NCBI GenBank assembly: GCA_029582265.1
Contig: CM055828.1
Location: forward strand, 28,598,618-28,662,617
Direction: 5' to 3'
DNA length: 64,000 nt
Source: Zoroaster sp. YZ-2022
Taxonomy: Eukaryota; Echinodermata; Asteroidea; Forcipulatida; Zoroasteridae
The translations under genes were made by a program, and so were the position numbers. Below, in pieces: positions 11,401 through 23,707 of this stretch; within the stretch, counting starts at the first letter, position 1, and every line of letters begins with the position of its first letter. The notes beneath the pieces were generated by a model. It did no database searches, was not told the DNA's origin, and worked only from the letters and a program-made list of their open reading frames with translations.

Positions 11401-14400
11401 AACTCTCGGTGTTATTTAATGCAATAAGGAGAGGCTTGAATATTAAACGACATACACTGGTAACTGTCCAAAATATCTCGCAGCATAGAAACAATTTGTC
11501 TTGTTCACGAAGACAACTAATTGTGATTTGTATAGGCTGTGTCGGGGCGGGTATCATCTGGCTTGGTATGGTATAATGTTAATAATAACCTTGTCCAAAG
11601 CCCTTGCCCCGCCAGCTCCTGGTTATTTAAAATACCCTCTCGATGTCCTCATTTACACCTTAGAAGGTTAAGACCCTAGGGACAAGATTTGGAACAAAGA
11701 TGCAAACATTATCTCCACGAATTTTAATTGCCGTTTCTTAAAATGAAAGTTTATTTTTACAAAATGGTGGAAGGTCACTGCGATTGTTCTGCATTTATAT
11801 CTACCTTATGGTCACAGCGACTTATGAACGTCAGGTTTCTTTGAAAATAATGGCTCTTTTTGAGAGTGTGTGTGTTCCGAACATGTTTGTCAAGGTGGTT
11901 GTTCTTGTAACGAATATGTCAATCAACTCGATTTGTAAATAAAAAAAACCCGTATTACACATCGTTTAACTGTGATTTATTTTTCAACAGAAATTGTCTA
12001 ACAGACACTTATGTTTGACCTTCTTTCGATCTCCAGCTAAGTTACCACCTTTATTGTTGTGGTAACACTGACATCACCGTGGAGAAATGTTTCTTTGAGC
12101 GAAAAAATGTGTGTACATTAATTAAGACAAAACCTCTAGAAGGTCTATACTATTTTTTATTTTTTAAATATAGGCCTATCCATTTTACATTTTACATTTT
12201 TTGTTGATTTTAAAGTATCTTGTGCATCCATCATTAATGAATGATCAAGAAAATATTATGTAATAAACCAACCAGTGAAACATTCACTTAAATGGAGTTT
12301 TTCACTTCATAGAGAAAATGAAAGAGGCCTATTATTCAAATTTCCAATCCCACCATAACAACTAATTTCTCCTTATGCCAGAATTTATACTGTTTTTATA
12401 GAATTACCTAACGGTAGGAATTAATCCATGGGATTATATTATGAGTCAACAAATACGTTTTCAAGACGTGTTTAGGGGTGTGAAACAGCCAAGTGCCCGA
12501 AACCAAATTTGAAACATTTATTTTCCGTTTATGAAAATGTAAACTTTCTGGCAGCTTTATGGCGGTCTCCCTCCGATGCCTACTCTAGTACAATCGCGAA
12601 AGTGCCTGGAACTGTTCAGATGGGGGTCAAATCCTACATAATACCAAAGAAAGATACCCGTTTCAATTGTGTAGGCTTATTTCCTCAATGCATTTTGCTA
12701 ATAAAGGAACTCAAATTCCGAAGAATTTCAGGCACCCTTGGTTCTATTATTGTACCTCGATTATGCAGGGATTTTCGCCAAAAAGATGACTGAGATTGAT
12801 AGTTGATTCCCCCAGGGCTATTTAACATGGTGGGAATTTCTTGGATTCAATCACCGTCAAAGGGTGCCGTGGTTAAACCAAAAAAGGATTCTTGATTATT
12901 AAGAAAGACCAATTTATGAAAAACAGTTCAATTATGAAGAACCAGGATCATGTTCAACAAAGGCCAGAATAAGACTTCCTTGAAATTAGCAACAGAGGGC
13001 GCTGTTCTAGAAACCGTGTATAGGGACGAGTCGGTGCATAACATTATTATTTTTTAACATTCATGATGTCTTACTCGGCCTATGCATTGCCCTGAATTAC
13101 ATTTTCCATGATCAAATGCTCTACTTTTAAAGTACATTATGTTATAGATGCAACAGATCAATTGTCGAAAGTATACACGCCATGCATTTATTTGTCAATG
13201 GTATTAATGTCATGAACTTTCACATACTTTCACAGCATTTTAAACCAGGTAATCAACAAAGTCTACTAAGTAGACAATTAGTGTTGGCCGGAAACATTTT
13301 TCTCAATCAATCATTAATTAATGCAGATCCTTAACTGAAAGCGTACAAAGGTTTTAAAAGGAAGATACAACAAAACTGCTTCTTTACGTATATATGCTTA
13401 TTATGAGTATGATACCTTTAATCTATAGATACGTTAAACGACCAATCTGTGAAAGTTTCTAGGGGTTTATAGTGTAAAAAAAAAAACATTCACAATTTTT
13501 ACAGAAAACACTTGGAGCAAAATGTGCATATTTATTTTGGATAATAAATGTTTTTTTTTTAATTTGTAACTTTTTCTGTATTTGTTTGTATTTGTTTTTG
13601 GGGTATTTTTTTGTATAAAAATTATATAAATATATATTGTTTTTTTTGTGGGGGTGTTTAGTCTGAAATGAAAGCACTTCTGACAGAATCGTTTCACGAT
13701 GATTGGTATCTTCGGATAATAATTCAGTACTTTTGTAATTAGTTAATTACCAATTTATTGTCGTGCCTTTTTGTTTTAAACCGAGTATGTCAGATTGGTT
13801 TGCCCAGCATTGAGAATGTATCTCAATTTCTATAATGTTTGGGGTTACTATACAATTTTCGCTGTGACCGACCATGACTGAGCTGAGATCTTGAAGGTTT
13901 TTTTTAAAGGCTTGAACAGATTTTAAATGCTTGAGAGTTTCCCTTAAAACTGATTTTGGTACCTCGGGTTGTCCTTTTTTCCCTACGGGTTCACAAACCC
14001 AATGGTCGGGTAGCCGTTAAATTGCGGCAGACTTCAAACGAATATGGTATTGTGTTCCTTACCATTTGTTTGTTCGATAAAAATACCGGGCGTTTTGATC
14101 TTTCTTTGAAAATAAATACCTCAAACAGCACTGGATAATAATAGACAACGGGCATATGTGTAAACACCTTTTGGAAGGCCGTGATTGTAGTTGATGATCA
14201 AGCAATTTTGATAAATTTTTAAAGCGTTTCAGGGAGTTGTTGTCCTACAATGGTCACGATTTCATTTACATCGAATCGCGGGGGCTAAACTCACAAATAC
14301 GAATCGTCAACTGTGCAATTTTCAAATGGATAAAATTCATTGAAAAGGAGGCCACATAAACCAGACTTTTACAAGTGGGTGCGAACATAATGACGGACCA

Positions 14401-14910
14401 AGGGAGCACGTGTGGCAAGAAGCCGTTATACGGCATTCAATTTGGCGGCTTCTTTGCTATGATCACGTGGTATTACCGGTACCCCCGACCTTGTCAATAC
14501 CTGTAAATAATAAAATATTGTTTTTATTGTGAACAATCATCTACCCATGTTGCATAAAATATAATCTTTGTGGTGTCATTTCATCTTGAATCTGATGTTT
14601 CAAACTTGGCCTATTTCAATGCAAATATCATTTAGGCTTAAACAGAATCTGCATACACGGATGTTGGTTGGAGCAAGAATTCCCAGATGTACGTTCACGC
14701 AAAAGCCTACATGAAAGCAAAATTGCAAATATTATGTTGTTGCTCACACTACTTCAAAAGCCTTTATTATGGCGAACACAATAGGAGGACGCTTTTCAGA
14801 GTGGGTAAAGTAACAAGAGTTCACCCTATAATTATTGTGTCTGCTTACAGCATTATTTGCGATAAAAACTTATTGCTCTAACACGGCAAATATTTTTTCA
14901 CTTGTTTTAG
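8445..14910. other. No recognised gene; region upstream of Wnt3 exon 2
   Basis: AT-rich non-coding sequence, probably including Wnt3 intron 1 and perhaps its first exon. I looked for a signal-peptide exon ending two bases into a codon before GT and could not find a convincing one. Small open frames at 10063-10314 and 12509-12793 lack recognisable motifs. T-rich low-complexity sequence lies at 13480-13660. Confidence 0.4.
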
Positions 14911-15152
14911 GACACTTGGAACCGCCTACACGTTTTCAGAAGATCAGATATTCAACTACCCATGCAGGAGAATACCGGGTTTCCAGAACAGACAGCTCCG
15001 CTTCTGCGAACAGAACGAGGAATTTGTCCCGACTGTTGCTGAGGGCGCTAGTCAGGGCATCGTGGAGTGTCAGTTTCAGTTCAAGGGCCGCCGTTGGAAT
15101 TGCACGACAATTGACGGTGATGAGTCAGTGTTCGGAAAGGTTTTACAAAGAG
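14911..15152 (+). CDS. Wnt3: Wnt3 exon 2 (N-terminal helical core)
   Basis: The acceptor follows TTGTTTTAG and the donor is AG|GTGCGG. It begins with the last base of a split codon and ends after one base of a Gly codon that is completed by the next exon. It encodes the IPGFQNRQLRFC to FGKVLQRG segment, including the RRWNCTTID signature. The exon limits match the vertebrate WNT3 boundary just before the T/S-RE-AF motif. Confidence 0.92.
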
Positions 15153-17388
15153 GTGCGGAAATGCAAATGTTATTGAACTTTTATTTCGCAAGTCAAAATT
15201 TCATTAATATTTGGGTAGGCCTATATAGGATTACCAAACTCTTTAACTATCAAATGAAACATCGAATTAAACATTCCAAGATGAATGATAAATTGATATT
15301 TTGCGATTTTTTTTCTCCGACTGATCACAAAGCATAAATGTTTTGATAAATATTGTCAATAAACCCAATTTATAATGAAACAAACAAAACGACCAAAAAT
15401 ATTGGTCATATTGATTGCTAGTGCAGTGGTGTATCATATAGTAGTTGAAGGTTCCCCACACGGCTAATGACATAGGACTGACAATTTATGGCTAGGCAAT
15501 ATATAATTTCACAACAATTTGTCTAGCCTTTCCAATAAAACGTTCAAATCGATGACTTTAATCTTACAGGTTCGAGAGAGAAGGCTTTCGTCAACGCCAT
15601 CTTCTCCGCTGGTGTGGCGTACGCCATCAGCCGGGCGTGTTCCCGGGGTGATTACATCGGGTGTAACTGCGACACACGGCACCAGGGCCCATCAGATCAT
15701 CCCCACGAGGTAGGTGAAGTAGACCATGGTGACATTTTTTCATTTATTTTGGATTGTTTTGAGAATTACGCGGGTCTAAAAAAAAAGGGGGGGGGGGATA
15801 TGCCGTTTTGTATGGTTAGCAACGCTAACGTTAACAGGTCGATGTCGGGTATACTATCCCAATCAGGAGATACTTTTATCCTGATTGAAACCATACTCTC
15901 CCAATGAGGATACCAAAATATGCAGATAAATATGCAAATAAATGGTGATCTACAGCGCGATTCCATCGTTACCGTCACCGTAATTTGCATTAAGTATGAA
16001 CCGGCCTTCTGTGCGAAGTGGTTTCCCAGTGCAGCCATACTACTGAAGTCGCTGGTAGATGGCACAATTGATGATTTTCTTTGTTCGAGAAAGATAAAAG
16101 AGTCCATGAACTATGATGGAACCTGGACTTGAATCAAGACTAAGTTTCTCCTGCCCACATGCCGGTTCATAACTGTTGAAATACTCATGCCCTCCTAAAA
16201 AACTAAACCCCATTTCCCTTTTTTTATATGTGACACAGATAATCCCGAACAACACATGGCGATGGGGAGGATGCAGCGAAGATGTCGACTTCGGCATCGA
16301 CTTCAGTCGTAAGTTCATCAGCCCGAAGGAGCTGAGGACGCGAGCCAGTGTGATCATGGACAAGCACAATGACGAGGCGGGACGTAAGGTAAATATTGTC
16401 TCACTACTACTGCCAAACCTACTGCCCTATAGGGCAGGTGATGGAAAATCTGTCCAGGTTTTAAATGTTTGAAGAAAGAACATTGCTATATATGGTATTG
16501 TACGTGTACGTTCCCTTCAACCCCTTTAGTTTGCAAGAAATATATCATAAAACTAACCTGCGAAAGTTTCATCACAAAAATATTTTGAGAAAATGATGAA
16601 ATGTTTTTAACAAGAAGTGTGTATAAACTTGTAGGGGCATGGAGGTGATATTAGTCACATAGCTGACGAAGTGACGAATCGGTAAAAAAGCTGTTCTTAG
16701 AGAATAGGCGTATCCAGGACCACATGGGGTCGTGAAGCCAGTAATGCATGCATTACAACAGTTTCAAAAGAGGTTGCGATTGCAATCATCGGAACACCCT
16801 GACACCAGCCATGACGGGGACCATAAACCAGAAGTTTTTTAACCAGAACCCTTTTAAGACCATTAAAATAAACTCATCTCCATCATTTCTTATATTTACT
16901 TCAAATAGGCAGTGTCGGAGAGCCTGGAGTTGAAATGCAAGTGTCACGGTATATCGGGTAGCTGCGAGCTGCAATCCTGCTGGTGGCAGATGGTTCCTTT
17001 CCGGAAATTAGGCTTGACGTTGAAAGACAAATATGACAGCGCCGCCGAGATGAGAGTCGTCCGCCAGTCCGAGGCTCGCGGTCGCGTAGAGACCCTGGAG
17101 CCCAAATCACTCCTCTACAAGCCGCCGACCAAGGATGATCTGATTTACTACGAGTCGTCACCGGACTACTGCCAGTTCAACCCGGAGCTGGGCTCACTCG
17201 GCACCGTGGGACGGGAATGCAACAAGACCTCGAACGCCATCGATGGGTGTCAGCTGATGTGCTGCGGGAGAGGGTACAACACTATCGAACATCAGGTGAC
17301 GGAACGGTGTGACTGCCAGTTCGTCTGGTGTTGCAAGGTGCTCTGTCGGGAGTGCGTCAGAAGCTATGAGATTCACACGTGTAAATAA
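14911..17388 (+). CDS. Wnt3: Wnt3-type Wnt ligand gene, exons 2-5 (5' exon not found)
   Basis: Secreted lipid-modified ligand of the Wnt family, which acts through Frizzled and LRP5/6. Four exons join in frame: 14911-15152, 15570-15709, 16239-16388 and 16909-17388 (TAA stop at 17386-17388), giving about 336 residues against roughly 355 in vertebrate WNT3. Visible hallmarks are RRWNCTTID, the SAGVAYAISRACS block, WRWGGCSEDVDFG, the palmitoleoylation-site motif CHGISGSCE with its conserved Ser, CCGRGYN, and the terminal HTCK. CTTID, PTKDDLIYYESSP, the NPELGSLGT stretch and the C..IPGFQNRQLRFC region are closer to Wnt3 than to Wnt1, 4 or 16. All junctions are GT-AG with matching phases. The exon starting at 14911 needs two upstream bases to complete its first codon, so a signal-peptide exon must lie further upstream. 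Subfamily assignment comes from remembered family signatures, without a tree. Confidence 0.93.
15570..15709 (+). CDS. Wnt3: Wnt3 exon 3
   Basis: The acceptor is CTTACAG and the donor is GAG|GTAGGT. It encodes SREKAFVNAIFSAGVAY through the C-rich GDYIGCNCDTRHQGP segment. The intron after it (15710-16238) falls just before the W-x-W-G-G-C-S motif, splitting sequence that I recall as one exon in vertebrate WNT3. Confidence 0.92.
16239..16388 (+). CDS. Wnt3: Wnt3 exon 4
   Basis: The acceptor is GACACAG and the donor is AAG|GTAAAT; 50 codons, phase 0 at both ends. It encodes WRWGGCSEDVDFG, the FSRKF segment and the HNDEAGRK block that precedes the lipidation-site exon. Confidence 0.92.
16909..17388 (+). 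CDS. Wnt3: Wnt3 terminal exon (lipid site and cysteine-rich C-terminus)
   Basis: The acceptor is TTCAAATAG. It encodes KCKCHGISGSCE (palmitoleoylated Ser), the SCWW pair, KPPTKDDLIYYE, the cysteine-rich CQLMCCGRGYN region and the invariant CxCxFxWCC..C..C end, stopping after HTCK. Codon use is markedly more GC-rich than the flanking introns, as expected for a constrained exon. Confidence 0.95.
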   Translation, partial: AVSESLELKCKCHGISGSCELQSCWWQMVPFRKLGLTLKDKYDSAAEMRVVRQSEARGRVETLEPKSLLYKPPTKDDLIYYESSPDYCQFNPELGSLGTVGRECNKTSNAIDGCQLMCCGRGYNTIEHQVTERCDCQFVWCCKVLCRECVRSYEIHTCK

Positions 17389-17677
17389 AACGAAAAACTG
17401 GAACATATATACTCATTGACTGTCCTTTTCGAACTGTTGTCCGAAATAGTTACCGTAACCAGTTTGGGTGTCTCCTTACACATTAAACATTGTGTATAAT
17501 TCATTCTAACTCGACTTTTCTATCGATTGGTTTGCCTATTAAATACCAAAAAACACTTTTGGTAAATTCCTAAAACTCAATATGTAAAATAATACATAGA
17601 CTTAAAACATCCTCAGAAATATTTTTGGTTGACAAAATTAGAATCCTGTATCCTTCAGATTTATGTATAGGACATAA

Positions 17678-17683
17678 AATAAA
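17678..17683 (+). promoter_or_regulatory. Possible Wnt3 polyadenylation signal
   Basis: An AATAAA hexamer lies about 290 bp after the Wnt3 stop codon in AT-rich sequence. Such hexamers are common by chance here, so only position supports it. Confidence 0.3.
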
Positions 17684-17784
17684 TGATCACGATACATGTT
17701 TTAACACTCAACTGACCTTTTGTCGGAAATTATTAGCCAATTTTCATTGACATCATTAAATCAACTTCCACAGGTTTTTCTCAT

Positions 17785-17940
17785 TATGGCTACATGTATG
17801 TGACCTTTTATCTACATGTATGTGACCTTTTATCTACATGTATGTGACCTCTACATGTATGTGACCTTTTATCTACATGTATGTGACCTTTTATCTACAT
17901 GTATTTGACCTTTTATCTACCTACATGTTATGTGACCATG
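17785..17940. repeat. Short minisatellite (TCTACATGTATGTGACCTTT units)
   Basis: About seven tandem copies of a unit of about 21 bp, one shortened, with small variants toward the right end. It lies about 400 bp past the Wnt3 stop codon. Confidence 0.9.
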
Positions 17941-20195
17941 ATGACATGTATACATGTCCTTTTTATTAGAGTTGACATGAAAGTGACAAATTGTTTCAAA
18001 AGTATTGATACCAATTCGGCAATTGTTTTTTAATAATGCTGAAAAAGGGGATAGGTTTTTTTCGCTACATGCTTTCGGGAGGATGGACCAATTTCCTGTT
18101 GGTCAGATAATTACTGAATCTACAACTGACTAGGGGCTTTAGAAAAACTCAATGTCTATCAACAGAAAAGTTTCTCATAACCTGTGCGGCAATCAATGCT
18201 TTTCTCACCAAAAGGGCTTGTTTTCTTTTGGTGTACTTTTTTGTTTAAAACTTTCCCCTAAAGTTTGTCTTCCTTTATTGCATAGTATTAAATATAACAG
18301 TCGAATTTGTAGATATTGTTCATGACTCTGTATATAATTATTAAATATGATAAGTTGGTCGCGTGTCTCATGACAGGGCGGCCATTTGTTGGGCGTTCAA
18401 AACACATGGCATGACCCATACTCAAAATAATGGGATGGGTACGTTTGGGTACCAGTTTATTTTAGTGAAAGGATACCTCGTCGTGAATCGCGTTAACAAA
18501 ATGACAGAATGTTGCTTTATAAACCATATTTTGGATAAGTGTATGTTTAACATAATACGCGATGTAGGCCTGTAATAAATATAGCCTTTAACTGTATAAA
18601 AAACAAAGCTCAAGCGTCAGCGAAAGTGTTAACGTTTTTTAAATTGTGGATTTGCTGCGATTGTTTAGAAGTATTGTGATGACTATTTATTGAATATATG
18701 GCGCGAATTTGAAAAGATGATCAAATTAACGAATAAAATATCTCAAGATAAACTTTGAAAGATGTTTGGCTGATTGTTACAATAGAAGTTGTGCATTCTC
18801 TTTTTCCACGGGGAACTAGGGTTCCGTTGTCCATAAATTTGAATGTAAAATACAATTCGAAATCACCCAACTTAATAGAGTTACACTAGCGGGCATTTAA
18901 AACTCTTTGAGGTAATATTTGAAGAAGAAAAAAAATTGATGTAAAAATTTGTATCTTAACATTTTTAGGGATCGAATGTTTAAATCGATTTTTGTTTTTA
19001 TAAAACAATTTTTGTATTACCTGTATTATGTTTTATACTGAAATTGCTATTATTAATTTTGCAAGTACATGTACATTATGCATATGCCGCATATAATTAT
19101 ATACACAAATATCATTCTTGTAAGTTTGACTAGGACATGCATTGTATGGTTGCAGTATATTTCATTGTATTTATATAAATAAGGCTTTTTGCAACTATTA
19201 ATGTGATGAAATAAAAAAATATTATTTCTGTATGTTTATTTGTCATTTGTCATAACTCTTTTTGAAGTCCATGAAAGATAATATTCAAAGTACATTAAAA
19301 CCAAGACTGCTTCATCATAATTTATTTACTTAACTCAGTTACAATATTTACAAGTCACACGTAAGGGGAGAGGCCTACGCATCGCTTCCTTGTTTTTTGT
19401 TGGTGTGTTTCTTTAATAATAACAAATATTAAAATCTAGAAACAAATGATAGCACAACCAAATATTTACCTCGTTTTTACCATTAATAAGGAGGAGGGGT
19501 TGTTCTGTAACCTCGATCCAAACTGGCCTTGATAACGACTACTCCGTGATAGAGGACCGTCAACAGTAACATTACTGTTGTCTTGATTTTAATTAACATT
19601 AATTAACATTAATGTGCCTTCTCCCATTAATTGCATCGAAGTTCGAACCCATAGAGAAACCAAAGTGATGGCGTAAAGTTTACAAAATCACCAAAACCAT
19701 TTTGCAAGCCAGTTGCATCATAGAACAATAACGAAAACATATTGTATGTACAACCGGCCGCCATAATGACATCGCTTCGGGAAAATAACGTCACATACCG
19801 GTACTCCATTGAAGAGAACACGAGATTGTATCCCAAGAGGCCGATAACAGCCGTCCGGTTTGTATATTTTCCACCGCTCCATTTTGTCTAATTAATTGGA
19901 AAACCATTTAAAATATCGTATGTTTAACGGCCAAAAGGGCTACATGTACATCAGCAGTTATTTAAAGCAAACGTTTTCCCACTTTTCTCGACAAGTTCTG
20001 ATTACTAACATTTTTGTGTATCCCTCCTTGTTCTGATTGGCCAAATGAATTCTTACCCAACACAGAAATATGTTCACTGTAACACTATACATGGACTGTA
20101 TAGGGTTGACGATTTTCCCGCGCTTGCACTGAAACGACGCATTCAGATAATACAACGACGGTGTATCTCTGCTTTACCTGAAGGGAATTGTCAAT
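17941..20195. other. Intergenic, no recognised gene
   Basis: AT-rich spacer between Wnt3 and the thioredoxin-fold locus. A minus-strand frame at 19627-19836 overlaps the dispersed repeat shared with 3045-3160 and is not taken as a gene. Confidence 0.4.
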
Positions 20196-20417
20196 ATGAA
20201 TGTACATATATCTTTATTGCTCATCATTATTATCGTCAATGTTTCAACAAGTGTATCACAAGACGTTCCAATACCAAGGCGACCTCCAAGGGGTTTTGTA
20301 TACCGTGGTGACAGCAGCGATGGTCAAGGAGAGCCGTGCTTTGCGCCGGTGGAGCTCACTGTGTTCGTAGACCTACTGTGCTCGGAAAGTACGGATGCAT
20401 GGCCGGCCCTAATGGAG
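20196..20417 (+). CDS. Paralogous first exon of secreted thioredoxin-fold protein (CSES variant)
   Basis: This 74-codon exon starts at an ATG and ends at a GAG|GTGAGA donor in phase 0. It has a hydrophobic signal peptide (about residues 1-22), then VPIPRRPPRGFVYRG, and ends FVDLLCSESTDAWPALME. It is clearly homologous to the first exon of the gene at 24653 (VPIPNRPPRGFVYSA ... FIDLTCPDCKAAWPTFKK). The dithiol site CPDC is replaced by CSES, a CXXS arrangement. I found no matching downstream exons between here and 24653. It is therefore either an alternative first exon that splices to the acceptor at 25063, where the phase fits, or an orphaned 5' piece of a tandem duplicate. It is homologous coding sequence with high confidence; whether it is expressed is unknown. 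Confidence 0.75.
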
Positions 20418-20726
20418 GTGAGATTTGCTGAATATGGCATTTTGCATAACATTTGTGGTTAGCCTGTATGTTTTATTATAAGACACAGTATCTCTGCTAT
20501 GTTTAAATTTTATTTGAAATATTTTTTATATTAAATACTCGGGCGTGTGTGACGGAAGTCACTGAGGTATATCGCATGTATGGATAAGACCGATGTTTGT
20601 TTGCAACTTCTTTCCAAAACCCATCTCCCATAATTCATTGCACGCACAATTCCGATAAGGCTTATTATAGCATGGACTGTATGGTACCGTATGTGTTAAG
20701 TAGTGCAAAGAATACACACAATTTGT

Positions 20727-22022
20727 TTCACAAATATTCATGAAGGCGGGAAATGTATTCTATAAGCATGGGGAATAATAGCTGGTAAGCAATGGACGGT
20801 AGAGGCTTAATGGTGTCCTTGCAGTAGTTACCAGTATTATTTTATATAGCATATATTACCCCAGTGTTATTGAAAGTAGTAGTAGTACTGCTATCCTCCT
20901 AAGCACCAAAAATGTATATTCACACTAAAAGGATCGATATATGTGTTTAAAACGTTTGTGTTGACAATTGCTACCACATCTGTCGGCAGGGGCGTCTCCT
21001 GGGTCTCAAAGGGGGGCACACTGCAAAAAAGAAGGGTACAGAAGAAGGTACACGCAAAAACGTATGGTAAATTTACATGCATGGCGATTAAAAGGAGGGG
21101 TGTACATACCCCCTGGGCCCGCCAGTGACTGTGGGTTAGTATCCGGGAAACTATTTTTTCTGCAGCATACTTCGTCAGTTGCTTAGAAATTGGCATAGAA
21201 ATTTAATTTAAAAAGGTTTTTCAATAATTAATTCACCGTCAAACTCGAGTGGTAGTCTAAGTGGTTGGAATGCTCGCGTTGCAAACAGAAGTTTCAAGAC
21301 TAGGCTTTTCAACATTTACATACATTATTTTTATACATTTAATTAATTTTAAATTAATTCAAAGGCTTTCTATATTCACAAATATTCATGAAGGCGGGAA
21401 ATGTATTCTATAAGCATGGGGAATAATAGCTGGTAAGCAATGGACGGTAGAGGCTTAATGGTGTCCTTGCAGTAGTTACCAGTATTATTTTATATAGCAT
21501 ATATTACCCCAGTGTTATTGAAAGTAGTAGTAGTACTGCTATCCTCCTAAGCACCAAAAATGTATATTCACACTAAAAGGATCGATATATGTGTTTAAAA
21601 CGTTTGTGTTGACAATTGCTACCACATCTGTCGGCAGGGGCGTCTCCTGGGTCTCAAAGGGGGGCACACTGCAAAAAAGAAGGGTACAGAAGAAGGTACA
21701 CGCAAAAACGTATGGTAAATTTACATGCATGGCGATTAAAAGGAGGGGTGTACATACCCCCTGGGCCCGCCAGTGACTGTGGGTTAGTATCCGGGAAACT
21801 ATTTTTTCTGCAGCATACTTCGTCAGTTGCTTAGAAATTGGCATAGAAATTTAATTTAAAAAGGTTTTTCAATAATTAATTCACCGTCAAACTCGAGTGG
21901 TAGTCTAAGTGGTTGGAATGCTCGCGTTGCAAACAGAAGTTTCAAGACTAGGCTTTTCAACATTTACATACATTATTTTTATACATTTAATTAATTTTAA
22001 ATTAATTCAAAGGCTTTCTATA
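20727..22022. repeat. 648 bp tandem duplication, two copies apparently identical
   Basis: Copy 1 is 20727-21374 and copy 2 is 21375-22022, offset exactly 648 bp; I saw no difference on comparison. Each contains a small hAT-like insert of about 139 bp (CAGGGGCGTC ... GGGCCCGCCAGTG). It lies between the two paralogous first exons. Confidence 0.92.
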
Positions 22023-22159
22023 TATGCTAAGCCTTTCTGTACGGTTGTGGATGATTTTTTAAGGAAAATAAAGTCAAAAATTCATTTTTATTATACAAAC
22101 GCATTTAGTTGACGAAGTGTAATGCAGGGGAAAAAATCGCGTCTGGGAAACTTTATTTG

Positions 22160-22460
22160 CAATATCTCACACTGTCTAATATCCAATCCAATCTGCATTT
22201 GTAAAGCGCCATCAATCTAGTTGCCTATTCCGAGGCGCTAAACCAGAAACACTTTCACGATAAGTATCCTGGGTTCTTTTACGTGCGTTACACAACACAC
22301 GGGACCTACGGCTTTACGTCCCATCCGAAGGACGAAGCAATTATGGTTAAGTACCTTGCTCAAGGACACAAGTGTCACGACCAGAGGGCAATAGAGGGCA
22401 ATGTCCGTATGCTCAACAGGCTTCTTTCCAAAAGTCGCGCATGGAGGAGTCAAGAAAATT
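22160..22460 (-). mobile_element. SINE-like repeat, reverse orientation
   Basis: It contains CGAAGCAATTATGGTTAAGT and CTTGCTCAAGGACACAAGTG, the inverse of the core shared by the tRNA-derived SINEs at 23443, 41946 and 42562. It also contains a GGGACCTACGGCTTTACGTC segment absent from those copies. Confidence 0.65.
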
Positions 22461-23442
22461 GAGTGAAATCAATATTAAAGTATGTTATAACTGTTTCAAA
22501 CTATGCTCATTTGATCATCAGAGATAAATGCTTAATGTGATCCATCATAAGTCGGAAGTAGCCACAGCTACTTTTGTGTGTAACATGCCCTCAAAGATGA
22601 CTTTGTTTCATGCAAATCAATAAGTCCCCTTTAATAGTTTCACCCCCAAAAAAGTCATAATTCACAAGATATTGATAGAGCCTAATGTTTGATAACAAAA
22701 TTGAAGATGATAATGTGGTTGTTGTACTTAGCTGAAAAAATTCCACAAGACTCATTCTGTACAATCCAGTCACCAAAATACCAGTTAGGCCTATATTGAT
22801 CACAGTCAAAAGCTATCTCAATGTAAAAAGGGATGCATTTGTTTTATTGGAAAATATCACTAATTTTGCACAAAAAAAAAAAAAAAATGTCTGAAATGTT
22901 GCCAGATATCGGTGTTAAACTATTTAATATCTCAAAGTCCTGATATGAACTGAAAAACAACAGAGTTGAATAATTATTTTTAATGTTTTGCCATGTCTAA
23001 TTTATCATGGAGTTACACATTATGTTCATCACGCGGTTATGCCCATATACAGCCAAAAATATACGGCTGGTATAATTTTACTACGCAAGAGTGAACTTGT
23101 ATAATTTTGTAGTTATTTAAATTTTTATTGGGCCTAGGGCCTTGACAAATTTCAACATACACAAATGAACGAGGGACACTCATGTTTGCCCAATAAAACG
23201 ATAAACTAAAATCAATATGCGGTCTTCAAATGGTGTTATTTTATATAATTAAAATGTTGTGTTTGAAAATAACATGGCAGGCTTTAACAATTAAATTAAT
23301 CAACTAGAACACATTACGGTATATTAGTGCATGTCACTCATCGATAATAATGATGTACTATATTAATGAACCATAAAGCAAGAAATATAATATTTAAAAA
23401 AGGCTTAAATCTCACAATGCATGATCGTGTCTGCCCAGATGG
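22461..23442. other. Intergenic AT-rich spacer
   Basis: No gene or clear repeat was recognised, apart from an A16 run near 22870. Confidence 0.4.
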
Positions 23443-23707
23443 AGCAAGACACTTAACCATAATTGCTTCTCTCCACCCAGGGGTTAAATGGGTACCTGTC
23501 AGGGCAGAGTTGGTTGATTAGCCCTATATGCGCTGTAATGGCAGCAATTGAGCTGTATACTCCCCAGGGAGCTGAGATGGTTTCAGGAATGATTTATGAG
23601 CCTTATGAGCCTTATGAGCAGGGGTAATAATATGCGCCTTGAGCACCACTCAGTTGGTGGATACGTACGCTACATAAGTCCACACATTATTATTATTATT
23701 ATTATAA
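23443..23707 (+). mobile_element. tRNA-derived SINE, head missing
   Basis: The body from GAGCAAGACACTTAACCATA to the ATT-repeat tail at about 23685-23706 matches the full copy at 41946-42296. The tRNA-like head with A and B boxes is missing. It carries an internal triplication of GAGCCTTAT at 23598-23625. Confidence 0.8.

Noticed and set aside
13459..13697. Lysine-rich minus-strand frames
   Set aside because: Products of A/T-run low complexity.
20196..22112. A complete second thioredoxin-fold gene upstream
   Set aside because: No homologues of exons 2-6 were found between 20417 and 24653; only the first exon is duplicated.
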